A stretch of DNA of 64,000 nt from Antedon mediterranea (GCF_964355755.1 NC_092676.1:1346288-1410287), one strand, 5' to 3'. Positions 42,615 through 53,014 are shown, numbered from the stretch's first letter. A program made the numbers and translations. Notes: generated from the sequence alone by a model not told the origin.

Positions 42615-43949
42615 TTATATTGAATCATCAAGTGATTGATAGGCCTCATTTTCATGGTATACAATGCCATCATTTGTTCCATCTTCATTGCTATTCTCTG
42701 ATGCATCCACCTTCAATGCACTTTGTTCAAGAACTTGTTCTCCTGTTTTATCTGCTCTATTTGTACAATCTCCATCAACAATAACATTCTTAATTTCCTT
42801 CTTTTGCTCATCAGCTGATTCATAAATCTGATTTTCCTCCATGACACTCTCCTTACTATTTTCCAGCATCTCCTGATTTTCTCCTTTTGTTGTTGGATTT
42901 ACTTTCAAGTCAACCTCAACATATTCATGATCATCTGGTGGTGCTGATTTAAATGAAAGGTTTTGTTTATATTCAGAGCGTCTTCTTACATAATAAATGA
43001 TGAAAATAATCAGAAGTAGAATGATGACAAAAGCTACTGACATGATGGCTATTAGATATATTGGGACACTGTCATTAGGTTCTTCTGGTTTATTTACAGT
43101 TAACATTTGTTTGTTTCTTGTTGTACTATCATTAGATTCTGTGGAAGTGGTTGTGATAGTACTTTCTAATGTTGAGAAGTATTTTGTCAAAGTTGTTTTT
43201 TCAATAAAAGGTTCAACAGATGCGCTTCCTTCAAAAGGCGAGTCTGTGTCTGTTCCTTCTGTTGATCCAGGGATCTCATTTATAGAACATGATTTTGTTG
43301 TGCTTATCGTTCCAGATTCACTAACATTACAAGTGAGACCATGTGGTACAATGTCAGCTGGGTTGTATGTGTAATTTAATGTACATACATTAGATGATGA
43401 ACAACTTTCTGTGGTTAGAGTGTTTCCATTGCTTCTCCATATCAATGATTCCATATCTGAAGTGTTGTTGTAGGAACAGGATGCGATAGAACTAGAATCA
43501 TTAATTTGTAAACTTGTGCATTTAGGTAATGACTTATAAATATGTAAAGTAACTGTATTTAATTTGCTATAACTACCTGTAATAAATGTAAATCCGCATT
43601 CATATGTTACATTAAGATATTTCCAGATATTAATATCATCAGGAATCGTGATAAAAAGACTATAGTCTGCACCTTCACCAGAGATTGCATAATAACTTGT
43701 CAGAAAGCCAAGCACAGTACTATCTAGTATTCTGTCACTACTGATGTAATCACCATGGGCATGCCACCTAACACTTCCATCCATCAGTTGATCATTAGTA
43801 GTACAAGGAAGAGATACATTCTGTCCAGGTGTGGCTGTAATAACTTCTCCAAATAAAAATAATGATTGTTTATCCATCAAGCACATTAATAGAATAATCC
43901 GCAACAAGATGGTATATCTGGCCATTTCCAACTTCTTTAATTTCGTCAT
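42615..43949 (-). CDS. Receptor K: two-domain V-like Ig receptor, tail type 2, C-terminus frameshifted
   Basis: 444 residues from the ATG at 43949; the in-frame ATG at 43925 (MARYTILLR) is the start used by paralogues. V-like domain, second Ig-like domain, Thr/Ser stalk (FIEKTTLTKYFSTLEST), membrane segment about 298-322, then tail type 2. The tail has DDHEYVEVDLKV (YxxV), EENQIYESAD and IVYHENEAYQSL, with YxN and YxxL sites. It stops at DDSI because one base is missing near 42634 compared with L. That removes about 26 residues, including the ITIM-like end found in L, N and O. Its second domain and stalk are almost identical to M. It may still be functional without the inhibitory-type motif. 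Confidence 0.85.
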   Translation of the reverse strand: MTKLKKLEMARYTILLRIILLMCLMDKQSLFLFGEVITATPGQNVSLPCTTNDQLMDGSVRWHAHGDYISSDRILDSTVLGFLTSYYAISGEGADYSLFITIPDDINIWKYLNVTYECGFTFITGSYSKLNTVTLHIYKSLPKCTSLQINDSSSIASCSYNNTSDMESLIWRSNGNTLTTESCSSSNVCTLNYTYNPADIVPHGLTCNVSESGTISTTKSCSINEIPGSTEGTDTDSPFEGSASVEPFIEKTTLTKYFSTLESTITTTSTESNDSTTRNKQMLTVNKPEEPNDSVPIYLIAIMSVAFVIILLLIIFIIYYVRRRSEYKQNLSFKSAPPDDHEYVEVDLKVNPTTKGENQEMLENSKESVMEENQIYESADEQKKEIKNVIVDGDCTNRADKTGEQVLEQSALKVDASENSNEDGTNDGIVYHENEAYQSLDDSI

Positions 43950-44977
43950 GAATATTTATGAATTTATAATGGCTGTTCTTTTTGACTGTGATATTTCTGC
44001 TTAGAATCAGATTTTATAATAAAAGTAGTGCCTAATTGATCCCAAAGTATAAATACTGTGTACCTCTTTACCCATCCACACACATCATAACCCTAGTTGG
44101 AAATAAATATAACCTAGTTGTTTCCTACAGCTTTTGTTACTTAATGCAATTAATTAAAAAAGAGTAGTTGTAAAATCTTTGAGTTTTTATTTACTTAGTT
44201 TCACTTCACAGATCACAGGGGGCAATGAGGAAGTAAATATCACACTGTAAAACATTCGGAAATTTAAAAGTATACAAAGTCACAAAAGTCATTGTAAATT
44301 TTTTTCTCTCTAGATGGCAAGTAATTTATTTGAAAAATTAAATTTGATCTAAATTATTTTCTTCTAAATTGTCAAACTGTCTCTATACATTTTTGTGTTT
44401 ATCCATCTGAGCTGTAGGTAGTTGCAAGTATGTTGATTTTAATTTGTTCTTTGAAGAATGTACTAGTAACAGATTTTCTGTTGAAGCACAAAAGTTTCCA
44501 ATCAAAAATGGTAAATGAATAAATGAAAGATAGAACACTGTGTTACAGTTCAGAGTTCAATGACGAAGTAAACACCATTGTGCAATACAGAATTTTATTT
44601 TCAAATCTCAGACACAGACTATACTATATTATAAAGTTCTATTGTAATTCCATCTTATAGTAATTCATTTTTACAGACCAGCCCAAAAGTTTGTTCTTTT
44701 TTTAACTTTGGTTATTAAGTGACTTATAATTTCACTGCTTTTAAATTAAATTTTAATTCAATATCTTCAATTAAGGTCTACAAATCTCCTTGTCTTATGC
44801 TAATTTTAACAAAGGTTTATTTAACATTTGCAAAAGCATTTTTGATTAATTTAAGCTTTATGAGGTCTAAAATATATTTTTTATTGTTTAGTAAAGTTTT
44901 GTCATTCTAGTTCTGTTAACACTTTCAAAGTTATTTTATTCTCATTCTAACAAATCAAGTAAAAGTTTTAAGTTTTT
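43950..44977. other. Spacer between K and L
   Basis: 43960-44050 is the shared 5' block of K. 44165-44330 is the GGCAATGAGGAAGTAAATAT spacer repeat. 44400-44970 matches 50690-51270 and parts of 47560-48060 and 55010-55600, the 3' flank shared by L to O. No gene. Confidence 0.65.
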
Positions 44978-46321
44978 CTATTCAAGTTCTAACACTTCAT
45001 AGTGAACATAAGCTGGAATTTTAGTTCCTTTTTTGTCCGATTCCTTCTGATCTAATTTAGCATTATTTATATTGATGTCATCAAGTGATTCATAGGCTTC
45101 TTTTTCATGGTATACAATGCCATCATTTGTTCCATCTTCATTGCTATTCTCTAATGCACTCTTCTTGAATGCCTCACTTTGTTCAAGAACTTGTTCTCCA
45201 GTTTTGTATATTCTCTTTGTATACTCTCCATCAACAATAACATTCTTAATTTCCTTTTTTTGCTTCTTTGCAACATTACCATCATCATTAATCTGTTTCC
45301 CATTCATGTCAGCTGATTCATAAATCCAGTTTTCCTCCATGACACTCTCTTTACTATTTTCCAGTATCTCTTGATTTTCACCGTTCTTTTGCTTATTTGC
45401 AACATTTTGTTTCCCATTCATGTCAGCTGATTGATAAATCTGATTTTCCTCCATGACACTCTCCTTACTATTTTCCAGCATCTCCTGATTTTCTCCTTTT
45501 GTTGTTGGATTTACTTTCAAGTCAACCTCAACATATTCATGATCATCTGGAGTTGCTGATTTGAATGATGGGTTTTGTTTATATTCAGAGCGTCTTCTTA
45601 CATAATAAATGATGAAAATAATCAGAAATAGAATTACGACACAAGATACTGACATAATGACTATTAGATGTATTGACTGATTAGAATTGGTTGGGTTGCT
45701 TACAGTTGAATGTATTTGTTTGTTTCTGTCCCTTGGTTCTGTGGTGCCTGTGCTTTTGGTACTTTCTAATGTTGTTTTTGTTGTATTTTTGTCTCTGTGT
45801 TCTGCAGTTTTTGTTTTAAATGAGACTGAGCCTGTTGTTTTTTCAATAAAAGATACACTAGTTGTGCTTCCTTGGGATGACAGGTCTGTCTCTGTTTCTG
45901 TGGATGTTGTAGAAGGCATATTATTTGTAGGTAATGACAGATAAATCTTCAAAATAAATTTGTTTAGTATATCATAATTGCCACTCCATGTTAACCTGCA
46001 TTCGTATGTTTCATTAAAATGTTTCCAGACATTAATATCATCTGGAATCTTGATTAAAAGACTATAATTATGACCAGTACCAGGGATTGCAAAATAACTT
46101 GTCTGTAACCCAAGTGTAGTATTAATAACTGTTCTTCCAGTAGTGATGTAAGCTTGACGGGTAAACCACCTAACAATTCCAACATTCACACAAGTAAGCA
46201 ATACATTCTGTCCAGGTGTGGCTGTAATAAAAGTCTCTGTTTCTCCAAATACAAATAAAGAATGTTTATGCCATAAATATACCAAGAGAATCATAAACCA
46301 CAACAAGATATGTTTGCCCAT
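44978..46321 (-). CDS. Receptor L: single V-like Ig receptor, tail type 2 with ITIM-like end
   Basis: 447 residues from the ATG at 46321 (MGKHILLWFMILLVYLW signal peptide). The V-like domain has TPGQNVLLTC, GIVRWFTRQAYIT, NYSLLIKIPDDINVW and NETYECR. The second Ig-like domain is missing: KIYLSLPTNN runs directly into the Thr/Ser stalk. Membrane segment about 223-247. The tail is extended by an internal duplication of the module ENQEILENSKESVMEENxIY with its xSADMNGK ending (IYQSAD and IYESAD copies). It also has HEYVEV and VYHEKEAYESL. It ends VHYEVLELE, where VxYxxL fits the ITIM consensus. Upstream lies a putative spliced 5' exon. Confidence 0.85.
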   Translation of the reverse strand: MGKHILLWFMILLVYLWHKHSLFVFGETETFITATPGQNVLLTCVNVGIVRWFTRQAYITTGRTVINTTLGLQTSYFAIPGTGHNYSLLIKIPDDINVWKHFNETYECRLTWSGNYDILNKFILKIYLSLPTNNMPSTTSTETETDLSSQGSTTSVSFIEKTTGSVSFKTKTAEHRDKNTTKTTLESTKSTGTTEPRDRNKQIHSTVSNPTNSNQSIHLIVIMSVSCVVILFLIIFIIYYVRRRSEYKQNPSFKSATPDDHEYVEVDLKVNPTTKGENQEMLENSKESVMEENQIYQSADMNGKQNVANKQKNGENQEILENSKESVMEENWIYESADMNGKQINDDGNVAKKQKKEIKNVIVDGEYTKRIYKTGEQVLEQSEAFKKSALENSNEDGTNDGIVYHEKEAYESLDDININNAKLDQKESDKKGTKIPAYVHYEVLELE

Positions 46322-46436
46322 TTTAAAAAAAAAATTAACATGTGGGAATTTGAATAATTTTCTTTCCTTTCTGTCCTATTTTTTCTTCTAGATTTTTCTT
46401 GGTCCTTGCATTTGCCACTGTTCTTGCATTGTCATT

Positions 46437-46690
46437 CCTGTAGAATATATTTATAACGACTTGTTAGCATATTCTATTGTTTCGGTATTAAATAATTTAT
46501 AAAGCATCTCAAATATTTATTCCATAAAATACTTGTCCATACATGAATGGGCCTAATTTAATTCTTTTTGTAGCAATAAAATTTTAGAAAGGTAACTAGT
46601 GAAGTTTAAAATATCTAAACAATTACACAATTATGATTACAGTAAATATAGTAATTGACAGAAAGCATCACTTACCTCCATTAGGATAGC
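46437..46690 (-). promoter_or_regulatory. Putative 5' UTR intron and first exon boundary of receptor L
   Basis: On the minus strand CCTAATGGAG is followed by GTAAGTGATG (donor; last exon base about 46676). TTCTACAG then precedes GAATGACAATG (acceptor; exon resumes about 46437), giving a ~238-bp intron. The same donor and acceptor words occur upstream of N and O. Conservation supports them, but transcript data are needed. Confidence 0.6.
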
Positions 46691-47125
46691 AACAAACTAC
46701 ATACTAAGTTCACTTCCTTATAGCCTGGTGTCACTGTCAATTTAGTTCACTGTTAATAAATAGTGTTACGTTGTATACCCCTGGACGTTCTTTGTACATA
46801 TTCAGACAATATACATTATTTGATTCTAATGTTCTATTTATGATCAATGATGCAAACAAATTATGACTGCTGCATAATAAGTTTTAAAAATTGGGGGTCA
46901 CCTTTGATCCTGAAGAGCTATAATAGATTCAAAATAGGCATGATTTTGACAATATTGTGTAACTTTTTCAACTAAAACGCGCACAATTTTGTAATTCGTA
47001 TGGCGTGATTTAAAGTAGAAATAGTTTTTAAAAATTTCAAATTACTAGGAAAAGCTGGAAAGTTATAATTCAAGAGAAAAAAACCTGTTTTTCATACACC
47101 GTACGCATAAAAAGTTTGCACGCGT
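46691..47125. promoter_or_regulatory. Upstream region of the L-type first exon
   Basis: The block from about 46690 to 47120 (ACATTATTTGATTCTAATGT, TTAAAAATTGGGGGTCACC) recurs at 54150-54590, upstream of N, and partly at 59490-59650, upstream of O. It probably contains the promoter for these genes. Confidence 0.5.
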
Positions 47126-47545
47126 GGGAATTTTCCTAATATCCATCCTCATCCAGTTTAAATTCATTGCTATCATCGTGTGTAGATGTCATGTTGGACA
47201 TTCCATAGCGGTCAGTGTTTGTTGACGCACAGTGTTCATGTTGTGTAGATTCTGTTTACATCAAGGGCTTTTTCATACATTATAAATGATGAAAATAACC
47301 AGAAATAGAATTATGACAGATGAAAAGATACCAAGACAATAGCTATTAGATATATTACAATACATACTGTTTATTGACTGGTTAGAGTTAGTTTTTTTGC
47401 ATTTTCAGTTGTAATTTATTTTTTGCTGCCTTTTGTTCTATCATCGTATTCTGTTGGAGTGGTCATGTACTTTGTAATGTTGATATTAATAATGTTTTTA
47501 TACTTTGCCTGCATATTCTGCAATCCTTTTAATTGAAATTAATTA
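47126..47545 (-). pseudogene. Chimeric receptor relic 1
   Basis: The minus strand has, at 47140-47225, the C-terminal tail of type 1 receptors (NMTSTHDDSNEFKLDEDGY-like) including the CATGTTGGACATTCCATAG coding block. It is followed upstream by TACATTATAAATGATGAAAA and CAGAAATAGAATTATGACAG, which match the membrane-segment codons of tail type 2 genes. Stops and frameshifts are frequent. A near-identical relic lies at 54590-54965. Confidence 0.7.
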
Positions 47546-48076
47546 TTTAGTTCATTTGAATAGAAGAATGTACTTTACTTTGCAGATTTTTTGTTGAAGC
47601 ACAAAAGTTTCCAATCAAAAATGGTAAAAGAATTATGAAAGTTTAGAACACAGTTTCACTTTCCAACTCGCTCAATGAGGAAGTAAACATCATTGTGCAA
47701 TACAGATTTTTATTTTCAAATCTCAGACAAATTCACATCAAGTTTCACTAATTTAAATTTTAAAGTTCTATTGTAAGTCCATTAAATCATTTAAAGATGG
47801 GCCCAATAGTGGGTTCCTTCCTATAACGTTGGTTATAATGTCAGATTTTAATGAGTGACTTATAATTTCACTGCGTTTAAAACAAATCTCCTTGTCTTAG
47901 GATAATTAAAAAAAGGTTATTTAACTTTTGCAAAAGTATTTTTGATTAATTAAGCTCCATCTGGTCTAAAATATATTTGTAATAGTTTAGTAAAGTTTTG
48001 TTTTTCTAGTTCTGTTAACATTTGAAAAGTTCTTTTATTCTCATTCTAACAATTCAAGTAAAAGTTGAAAGTTTTG
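47546..48076. other. 3' flank of M
   Basis: Matches 55010-55600 and parts of 44450-44970. No gene. Confidence 0.6.
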
Positions 48077-49534
48077 CTATTCACGTTCTAACACTTCATA
48101 GTGATAATAAGTTGGATTTTTAGTTCCTTTTTTGTCTGATTCCTTCAGATCTAACTTATCATTATTTACATTGATGTCTTCAAGAGATTCATAGGCTTCA
48201 TTTTCATGGTACACAATGCCATCATTTGTTCCACCTTCATTTCTGTTCTCTGATGCACTCTTCTTCAATGCCTCACTTTGTTCAAGAACTTGTTCTCCTG
48301 TTTTATCTGCTCTATTTGTATAATCTCCATCAACAATAACATTCTTAATTTCCTTCTTTTGCTCAGTAATCTGTTTCCCATTTATGTCAGCTGATTCATA
48401 AATCCAGTTTTCCTCCATGACACTCTCCACATTATTTTTCATCATCTCCTGATTTTCTCCTTTTGTTGTTGGATTTACTTTCAAGTCAACTTCAACATAT
48501 TCATGATCATCTGGTGGTGCTGATTTGAATGATGGGTTTTGTTTATTTTGAGACTGAGAGTGTCTTCGTACATAATAAATGATGAAAATAATCAGAAGTA
48601 GAATGATGACAAAAGCTACTGCTGACATGATGGCTATTAGATATATTGGGACACTGTCATTAGGTTCTTCTGGTTTATGTACAGTTAACATTTGTTTGTT
48701 TCTTGTTGTACTATCATTAGATTCTGTGGAAGTGGTTGTGATAGTACTTTCTAATGTTGAGAAGTATTTTGTCAAAGTTGTTTTTTCAATAAAAGGTTCA
48801 ACAGATGCGCTTCCTTCAAAAGGCGAGTCTGTGTCTGTTCCTTCTGTTGATCCAGGGATCTCATTTATAGAACATGATTTTGTTGTGCTTATCGTTCCAG
48901 ATTCACTAACATTACAAGTGAGACCATGTGGTACAATGTCAGCTGGGTTGTATGTGTAATTTAATGTACATACATTAGATGATGAACAACTTTCTGTGGT
49001 TAGAGTCCTTCCATTGCTTCTCCATATCAATGATTCCATATCTGAAGTGTTGTTGTAGGAACAGGATGCGATAGAACTAGTATCATTAATTTGTAAACTT
49101 GTGCATTTAGGTAATGACTTATAAATATGTAAAGTAACTGTATTTAATTTGCTATAACTACCTGTAATAGATGTTAATCCGCATTCATATGTTTCATTAA
49201 AATATTTCCAGATATTAATATCATCAGGAATCGTGATAAAAAGACTATAGTCTGCACCTTCACCAGGGATTGCATAATAACTTGTCTGGAAACCAAGCAT
49301 AGTACTATCTAGTATTCTTTCACTACTGATGTAATCACCATGGGCATGCCACCTAACACTTCCATCCATCAGTTGATCATTAGTAGTACAAGGAAGAGAT
49401 ACATTCTGTCCAGGTGTGGCTGTAATAACTTCTCCAAATAAAAATAATGATTGTTTATCCATCAAGCACACCAATAGAATAATCCGCAACAAGATGGTAT
49501 ATCTTGCCATTTCCAACTTCTTTAATGTCGACAT
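48077..49534 (-). CDS. Receptor M: two-domain V-like Ig receptor, tail type 2
   Basis: 485 residues from the ATG at 49534; MARYTILLR begins nine codons later. The layout is V-like domain, second Ig-like domain with LIWRSNG, a Thr/Ser stalk almost identical to K, membrane segment about 297-322, then tail type 2. The tail has HEYVEVDLKV, EENWIYESAD, VYHENEAYESL and the C-terminal YHYEVLERE. Here Tyr sits at the -2 position of the last motif (YHYEVL). This departs from the strict ITIM consensus that L, N and O satisfy. Differences from K are concentrated in the V-like domain. The frame is complete to the shared C-terminus. Confidence 0.9.
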   Translation of the reverse strand: MSTLKKLEMARYTILLRIILLVCLMDKQSLFLFGEVITATPGQNVSLPCTTNDQLMDGSVRWHAHGDYISSERILDSTMLGFQTSYYAIPGEGADYSLFITIPDDINIWKYFNETYECGLTSITGSYSKLNTVTLHIYKSLPKCTSLQINDTSSIASCSYNNTSDMESLIWRSNGRTLTTESCSSSNVCTLNYTYNPADIVPHGLTCNVSESGTISTTKSCSINEIPGSTEGTDTDSPFEGSASVEPFIEKTTLTKYFSTLESTITTTSTESNDSTTRNKQMLTVHKPEEPNDSVPIYLIAIMSAVAFVIILLLIIFIIYYVRRHSQSQNKQNPSFKSAPPDDHEYVEVDLKVNPTTKGENQEMMKNNVESVMEENWIYESADINGKQITEQKKEIKNVIVDGDYTNRADKTGEQVLEQSEALKKSASENRNEGGTNDGIVYHENEAYESLEDINVNNDKLDLKESDKKGTKNPTYYHYEVLERE

Positions 49535-49808
49535 GAATATTCATGAATTTATAATGGCTGTTCTTTCTGTCTGTGATATTCCTGCTTGTAATTAGATTTT
49601 ATAATAAAAGTAGTGCCTTATTGATCCCAAAGTATAAATATGTTGTACCATCCCCTAAACCCATCCACACACATCATAATCCTAGTCAGAAATAAAAATA
49701 ACCTAGTTGTTTCCTGCAGCTTTTGTAACGTAATACAATGTATAATAACAAGTAATTAGTAAAGTCTTTGAGTTTTTATTTATCAGTTTCACTTCACAGA
49801 TCAGGGGG
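49535..49808. promoter_or_regulatory. Shared 5' flank of receptor M
   Basis: ATGAATATTCATGAATTTAT overlaps the start region. TTATAATAAAAGTAGTGCC and TTATTGATCCCAAAGTATAA follow. The same order is found upstream of K, J, I and H. Confidence 0.55.
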
Positions 49809-50528
49809 TGTTACAACCGCTAATGTAGAAAACGCCAGCTAATGTCGAAACAACCATTAATGTAGAACAATCCACCGCTTATGTAGAAGGTGAGAAGCGG
49901 TCCTTAAATAGAGGTAGTGGTCCTTTAAGAGGTCGTCACTGACAAGTGGTGTGGTCGTTAAGGTGGTTGCTTTCGAGGTGGTCAATGATGAGAAGCGGTC
50001 CCCTAACAGAGACAGTGGTTGTTCAATAGAGGTGATCACTTTCGAGATGTGGTCAATGATGAGCGATGGTCGATTATGAGAAACAGTCCCTTAATAGAGG
50101 TGGTGGTCCTTTAAAAGAGGTTGTCACTTACGAGAGGTGGGGTCGTAAAAGAAGTGGTCCCTTAACAGAGATGGTAGATTACGATTTGTGGTCGTTTTAG
50201 AATGTTGGTTGCTTACGAGAGGTGGAAAGACTGATAGCTAAGTAAAGATTGATGCATTTGCACATGATTTAGACATTTTTGTAAAATAAATAACATTTTC
50301 TACATTAGCTGGCAATAGTAACTACATAAGCTGGGGGGAAATTTTCGTTACTACATAAGCTGGTGTTGATTTTTATTTACTACATAAGCTGGTGTTGATT
50401 TTTATTTACTACATAAGCTGTTGGTGTTTCTACATAAGCGGGAGGTTTTACTACATAAGCGGTGGATTGTTCTACATTAACGGTTGTTTCGACATTAGCT
50501 GGCGTTTTCTACATTAGCGGTTGTAACA
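49809..50528. mobile_element. 720-bp fold-back element inserted in the M-N spacer
   Basis: Ends TGTTACAACCGCTAATGTAG and CTACATTAGCGGTTGTAACA are near-perfect inverted repeats of about 80 bp. The interior has ACATAAGCTGGTGTTGATTT repeats and GGTCGTCACT/GGTGGTC words with no coding capacity. The surrounding spacer (CACAGATCAGGGG...GGCAATGAGGAAG) is continuous in the other copies, proving insertion. A target duplication is not clear. Confidence 0.85.
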
Positions 50529-51270
50529 GCAGGCAATGAGGAAGTAAATATCACACAGTGTAAAACATTGGGAAATTTATAAGTATACAAAGGCACAAAA
50601 GTCTCTCTAGGTTGCAAGTACCGTAATTTATTTGAAAAATTAAGTTTTATCTAAATTATTATGTTCTAAATTGTCAAACTGTCTATATACATTTTTGTGT
50701 TTATCCATCTGAGCTGTAGGTAAAGTTGTAAATATGTTGATTTTAATTTGTTCTTGTTTTAATTGAAGTTGAAAGTTAATTATTTAGTTCATTTGAATAG
50801 AAGAATGTACTAGTAACAGATTTTCTGTTGAGCACAAACGTTTCCAATCAAAACTGGTAAATAAATGAAAGGGTAGAACACTGTTACAGTTCAGAGTTCA
50901 ATGAGGAAATAAACACCATTGTGCAATACAGATTTTTATTTTCAAATCTCAGACACAGACTATACTATATTATTCACGTTTCACTAATTTAAATTTTGAA
51001 GTTTTATTGTAATTCCATTAAATTATTTAAAGTTGGTTCTTTTTTAACTTTGGTTATATATGTCATAGTTTGATAAGTGATTTATAATTTCACTACGTTT
51101 AAATCTAATTTTTGATGCAATATCTTCAATTAAGGTCTACAAATCTCCTTGTTTTATGCTAATTTTAAAAAGGGTTTATGTAACTTTTGCAAAAGCATTT
51201 CTGATTAATTCAAGCTCTATCTTGTCTAAAATATATTTTTAATAGTTTAGTAAATTTTTTTTTTTCTAGT
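50529..51270. other. Spacer between M and N
   Basis: Continuation of the array's shared spacer; matches 44240-44970. Confidence 0.65.
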
Positions 51271-51569
51271 TCTATTAACACTTGCAAATTATTTTATTCT
51301 CATTCAACCAATTTAAGTAAAAGTTTCAAGTTTTGTTTTTCTATTTCTCTTAACACATTTGCAAAGTTATTTTATTCTCATTCTAAGAATTAAAGTAAAA
51401 GTTTTGTTTTTCTAGTTCTGTTAACACTTGCAAATTATTTTATTCTCATTCTAACAATTCAAGTAAAAGTTTAAAGTTTTGTTTTTCTAGTTCTATTAAC
51501 ACTTCAAGTAAAAGTTGCAAAGTTATTTCATTTTTATTCTAACAATTCAAGTACAATTTTCAAGTTTTG
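51271..51569. repeat. ~75-bp tandem repeats at the 3' end of receptor N
   Basis: About four copies of a unit with TTCTAGTTCT, TTAACACTTGCAAA, TTATTTTATTCTCATTCTAA and AATTCAAGTAAAAGTTT. One or two copies lie at the same place after L, M and O, so the number varies between genes. The unit resembles the end of the coding region (CTCGTTCTAACACTTC), so it may derive from it. Confidence 0.75.
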
Positions 51570-52913
51570 TTATTCTCGTTCTAAAACTTCATAGTGAACA
51601 TAAGCTGGGATTTTAGTTCCTTTTTCGTCAGATTTCTTCTGATCTAATTTAGCATTATTTATATTGATGTCATCAAGTGATTCATAGGCTTCATTTTCAT
51701 GGTACACAATGCCATCATTTGTTCCATCTTCATTGCTCTTCTCTGATGCACCCTTCTTCAATGCACTTTGTTCAAGAACTTGTTCTCTTGTTTTATCTGC
51801 TCTCTTTGTGAAGTCTCCATCACCAATAACACACCTAATTTCTTTCTTTTGCTTATTTGCAACATTTTGTTTCCCATTCATGTCAGCTGATTGATAAATC
51901 TGATTTTCCTCTATGACACTCTCCTTACTATTTTTCATCATCTCATTATTTTCTCCTTTTGTTGTAGGATTTACTTTCAAGTCAACCTCAACGTATTCAT
52001 GATCATCTGGTGGTGCTGATTTGAATGATGGGTTTTGTTTATATTGAGGGCGTCTTCGTGCGTAATAAATTATGAAAATAATCAGAAATAGAATGATGAT
52101 GAAAGCTATCGACATAATGACTATTATATGTATAGAAATATTGTCACCTGATTGATTAGAGTCTTCGGTTGATTTTATTTGTTTGATGTTTGTGAATTCT
52201 GTGCTTAGAGAAGATGTTTCAATGTTTGATGTGGCTGCTGGCAAGTAAGTCTCTAGTCCTTCTGGTGATGTTGTAAAAGACATCTCATTTATAGAACATG
52301 ATTTTGTTGTACTTATCATTCCAGACTTACTAACAGCACATGTGAGACCATGTGGCACAATGTCAGTTTGGTTGTATGTGTAGTTTAATGTACATACATT
52401 AGATTTTAAGCAGTCTATTGTGATTAGAGTGTTTCCATTACTTCGCCATATCAATGATTCCATATTTGAAGTGGTGTTGTAGGAACATGATGCGATAGAA
52501 GTTGTAGCATTAATGTGTACACTTGTGCATACAGGTAATGGCTGATAAATGTGTAAAGTAACTGTATTTAATATGCTATAATCATCACTGCATTCATAGT
52601 CTCCATCAATGTATGACCAGATATTGATATCATCAGGAATCTTGATAAAAAGACTATAGTTGGAACCTTTACCAGGGATTGTGTAATAAGGTGACAGTAA
52701 GCCAAGTGTGCTTTCATTTATCATCCTTTCAGCACTTAGGTAACCTGAATGGCTAAACCACCTTACAACATTTCCATCATTCATGTTATCCTTATTACAA
52801 GGAAGAGATACATTCTGTCCAGGTGTTACTGTAATGGTTGTACTTATTTCTCCAAATACAAATAAAGAATGTTTATCCATCAAGTACACTAAGAGAACCA
52901 TACACCAAAACAT
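51570..52913 (-). CDS. Receptor N: two-domain V-like Ig receptor, tail type 2 with ITIM-like end
   Basis: 447 residues from the ATG at 52913 (MFWCMVLLVYLMDKHSLFV signal peptide). The V-like domain is shortened before its end: IDGDYECSDDYSILNTVTL lacks the RLTSMSG stretch of relatives. The second domain has VCTSV, ASCSYN, LIWRSNG, DCLKSNVCTL, LTCAVS and SCSI. Short stalk. The membrane segment (about 263-288) is IHIIVIMSIAFIIILFLIIF. The tail has HEYVEV, EENQIYQSAD and VYHENEAYESL, and ends VHYEVLERE, a VxYxxL ITIM-type motif. A putative spliced 5' exon lies upstream at about 54136. Confidence 0.9.
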   Translation of the reverse strand: MFWCMVLLVYLMDKHSLFVFGEISTTITVTPGQNVSLPCNKDNMNDGNVVRWFSHSGYLSAERMINESTLGLLSPYYTIPGKGSNYSLFIKIPDDINIWSYIDGDYECSDDYSILNTVTLHIYQPLPVCTSVHINATTSIASCSYNTTSNMESLIWRSNGNTLITIDCLKSNVCTLNYTYNQTDIVPHGLTCAVSKSGMISTTKSCSINEMSFTTSPEGLETYLPAATSNIETSSLSTEFTNIKQIKSTEDSNQSGDNISIHIIVIMSIAFIIILFLIIFIIYYARRRPQYKQNPSFKSAPPDDHEYVEVDLKVNPTTKGENNEMMKNSKESVIEENQIYQSADMNGKQNVANKQKKEIRCVIGDGDFTKRADKTREQVLEQSALKKGASEKSNEDGTNDGIVYHENEAYESLDDININNAKLDQKKSDEKGTKIPAYVHYEVLERE

Positions 52914-53014
52914 TTTCAAAGATTGCCAGCTCACAAAATCTTCTCTTTCTTGTTGTCCTAGACTTTGTAGATTATTCTTGGTCTTTACATAGCCACTGTC
53001 CCTGCTTAGTCAAT

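Noticed and set aside
43997-44910. Small frames in receptor spacers (e.g. 44719-44910)
   Set aside because: Frame is not kept in the paralogous spacer copies.
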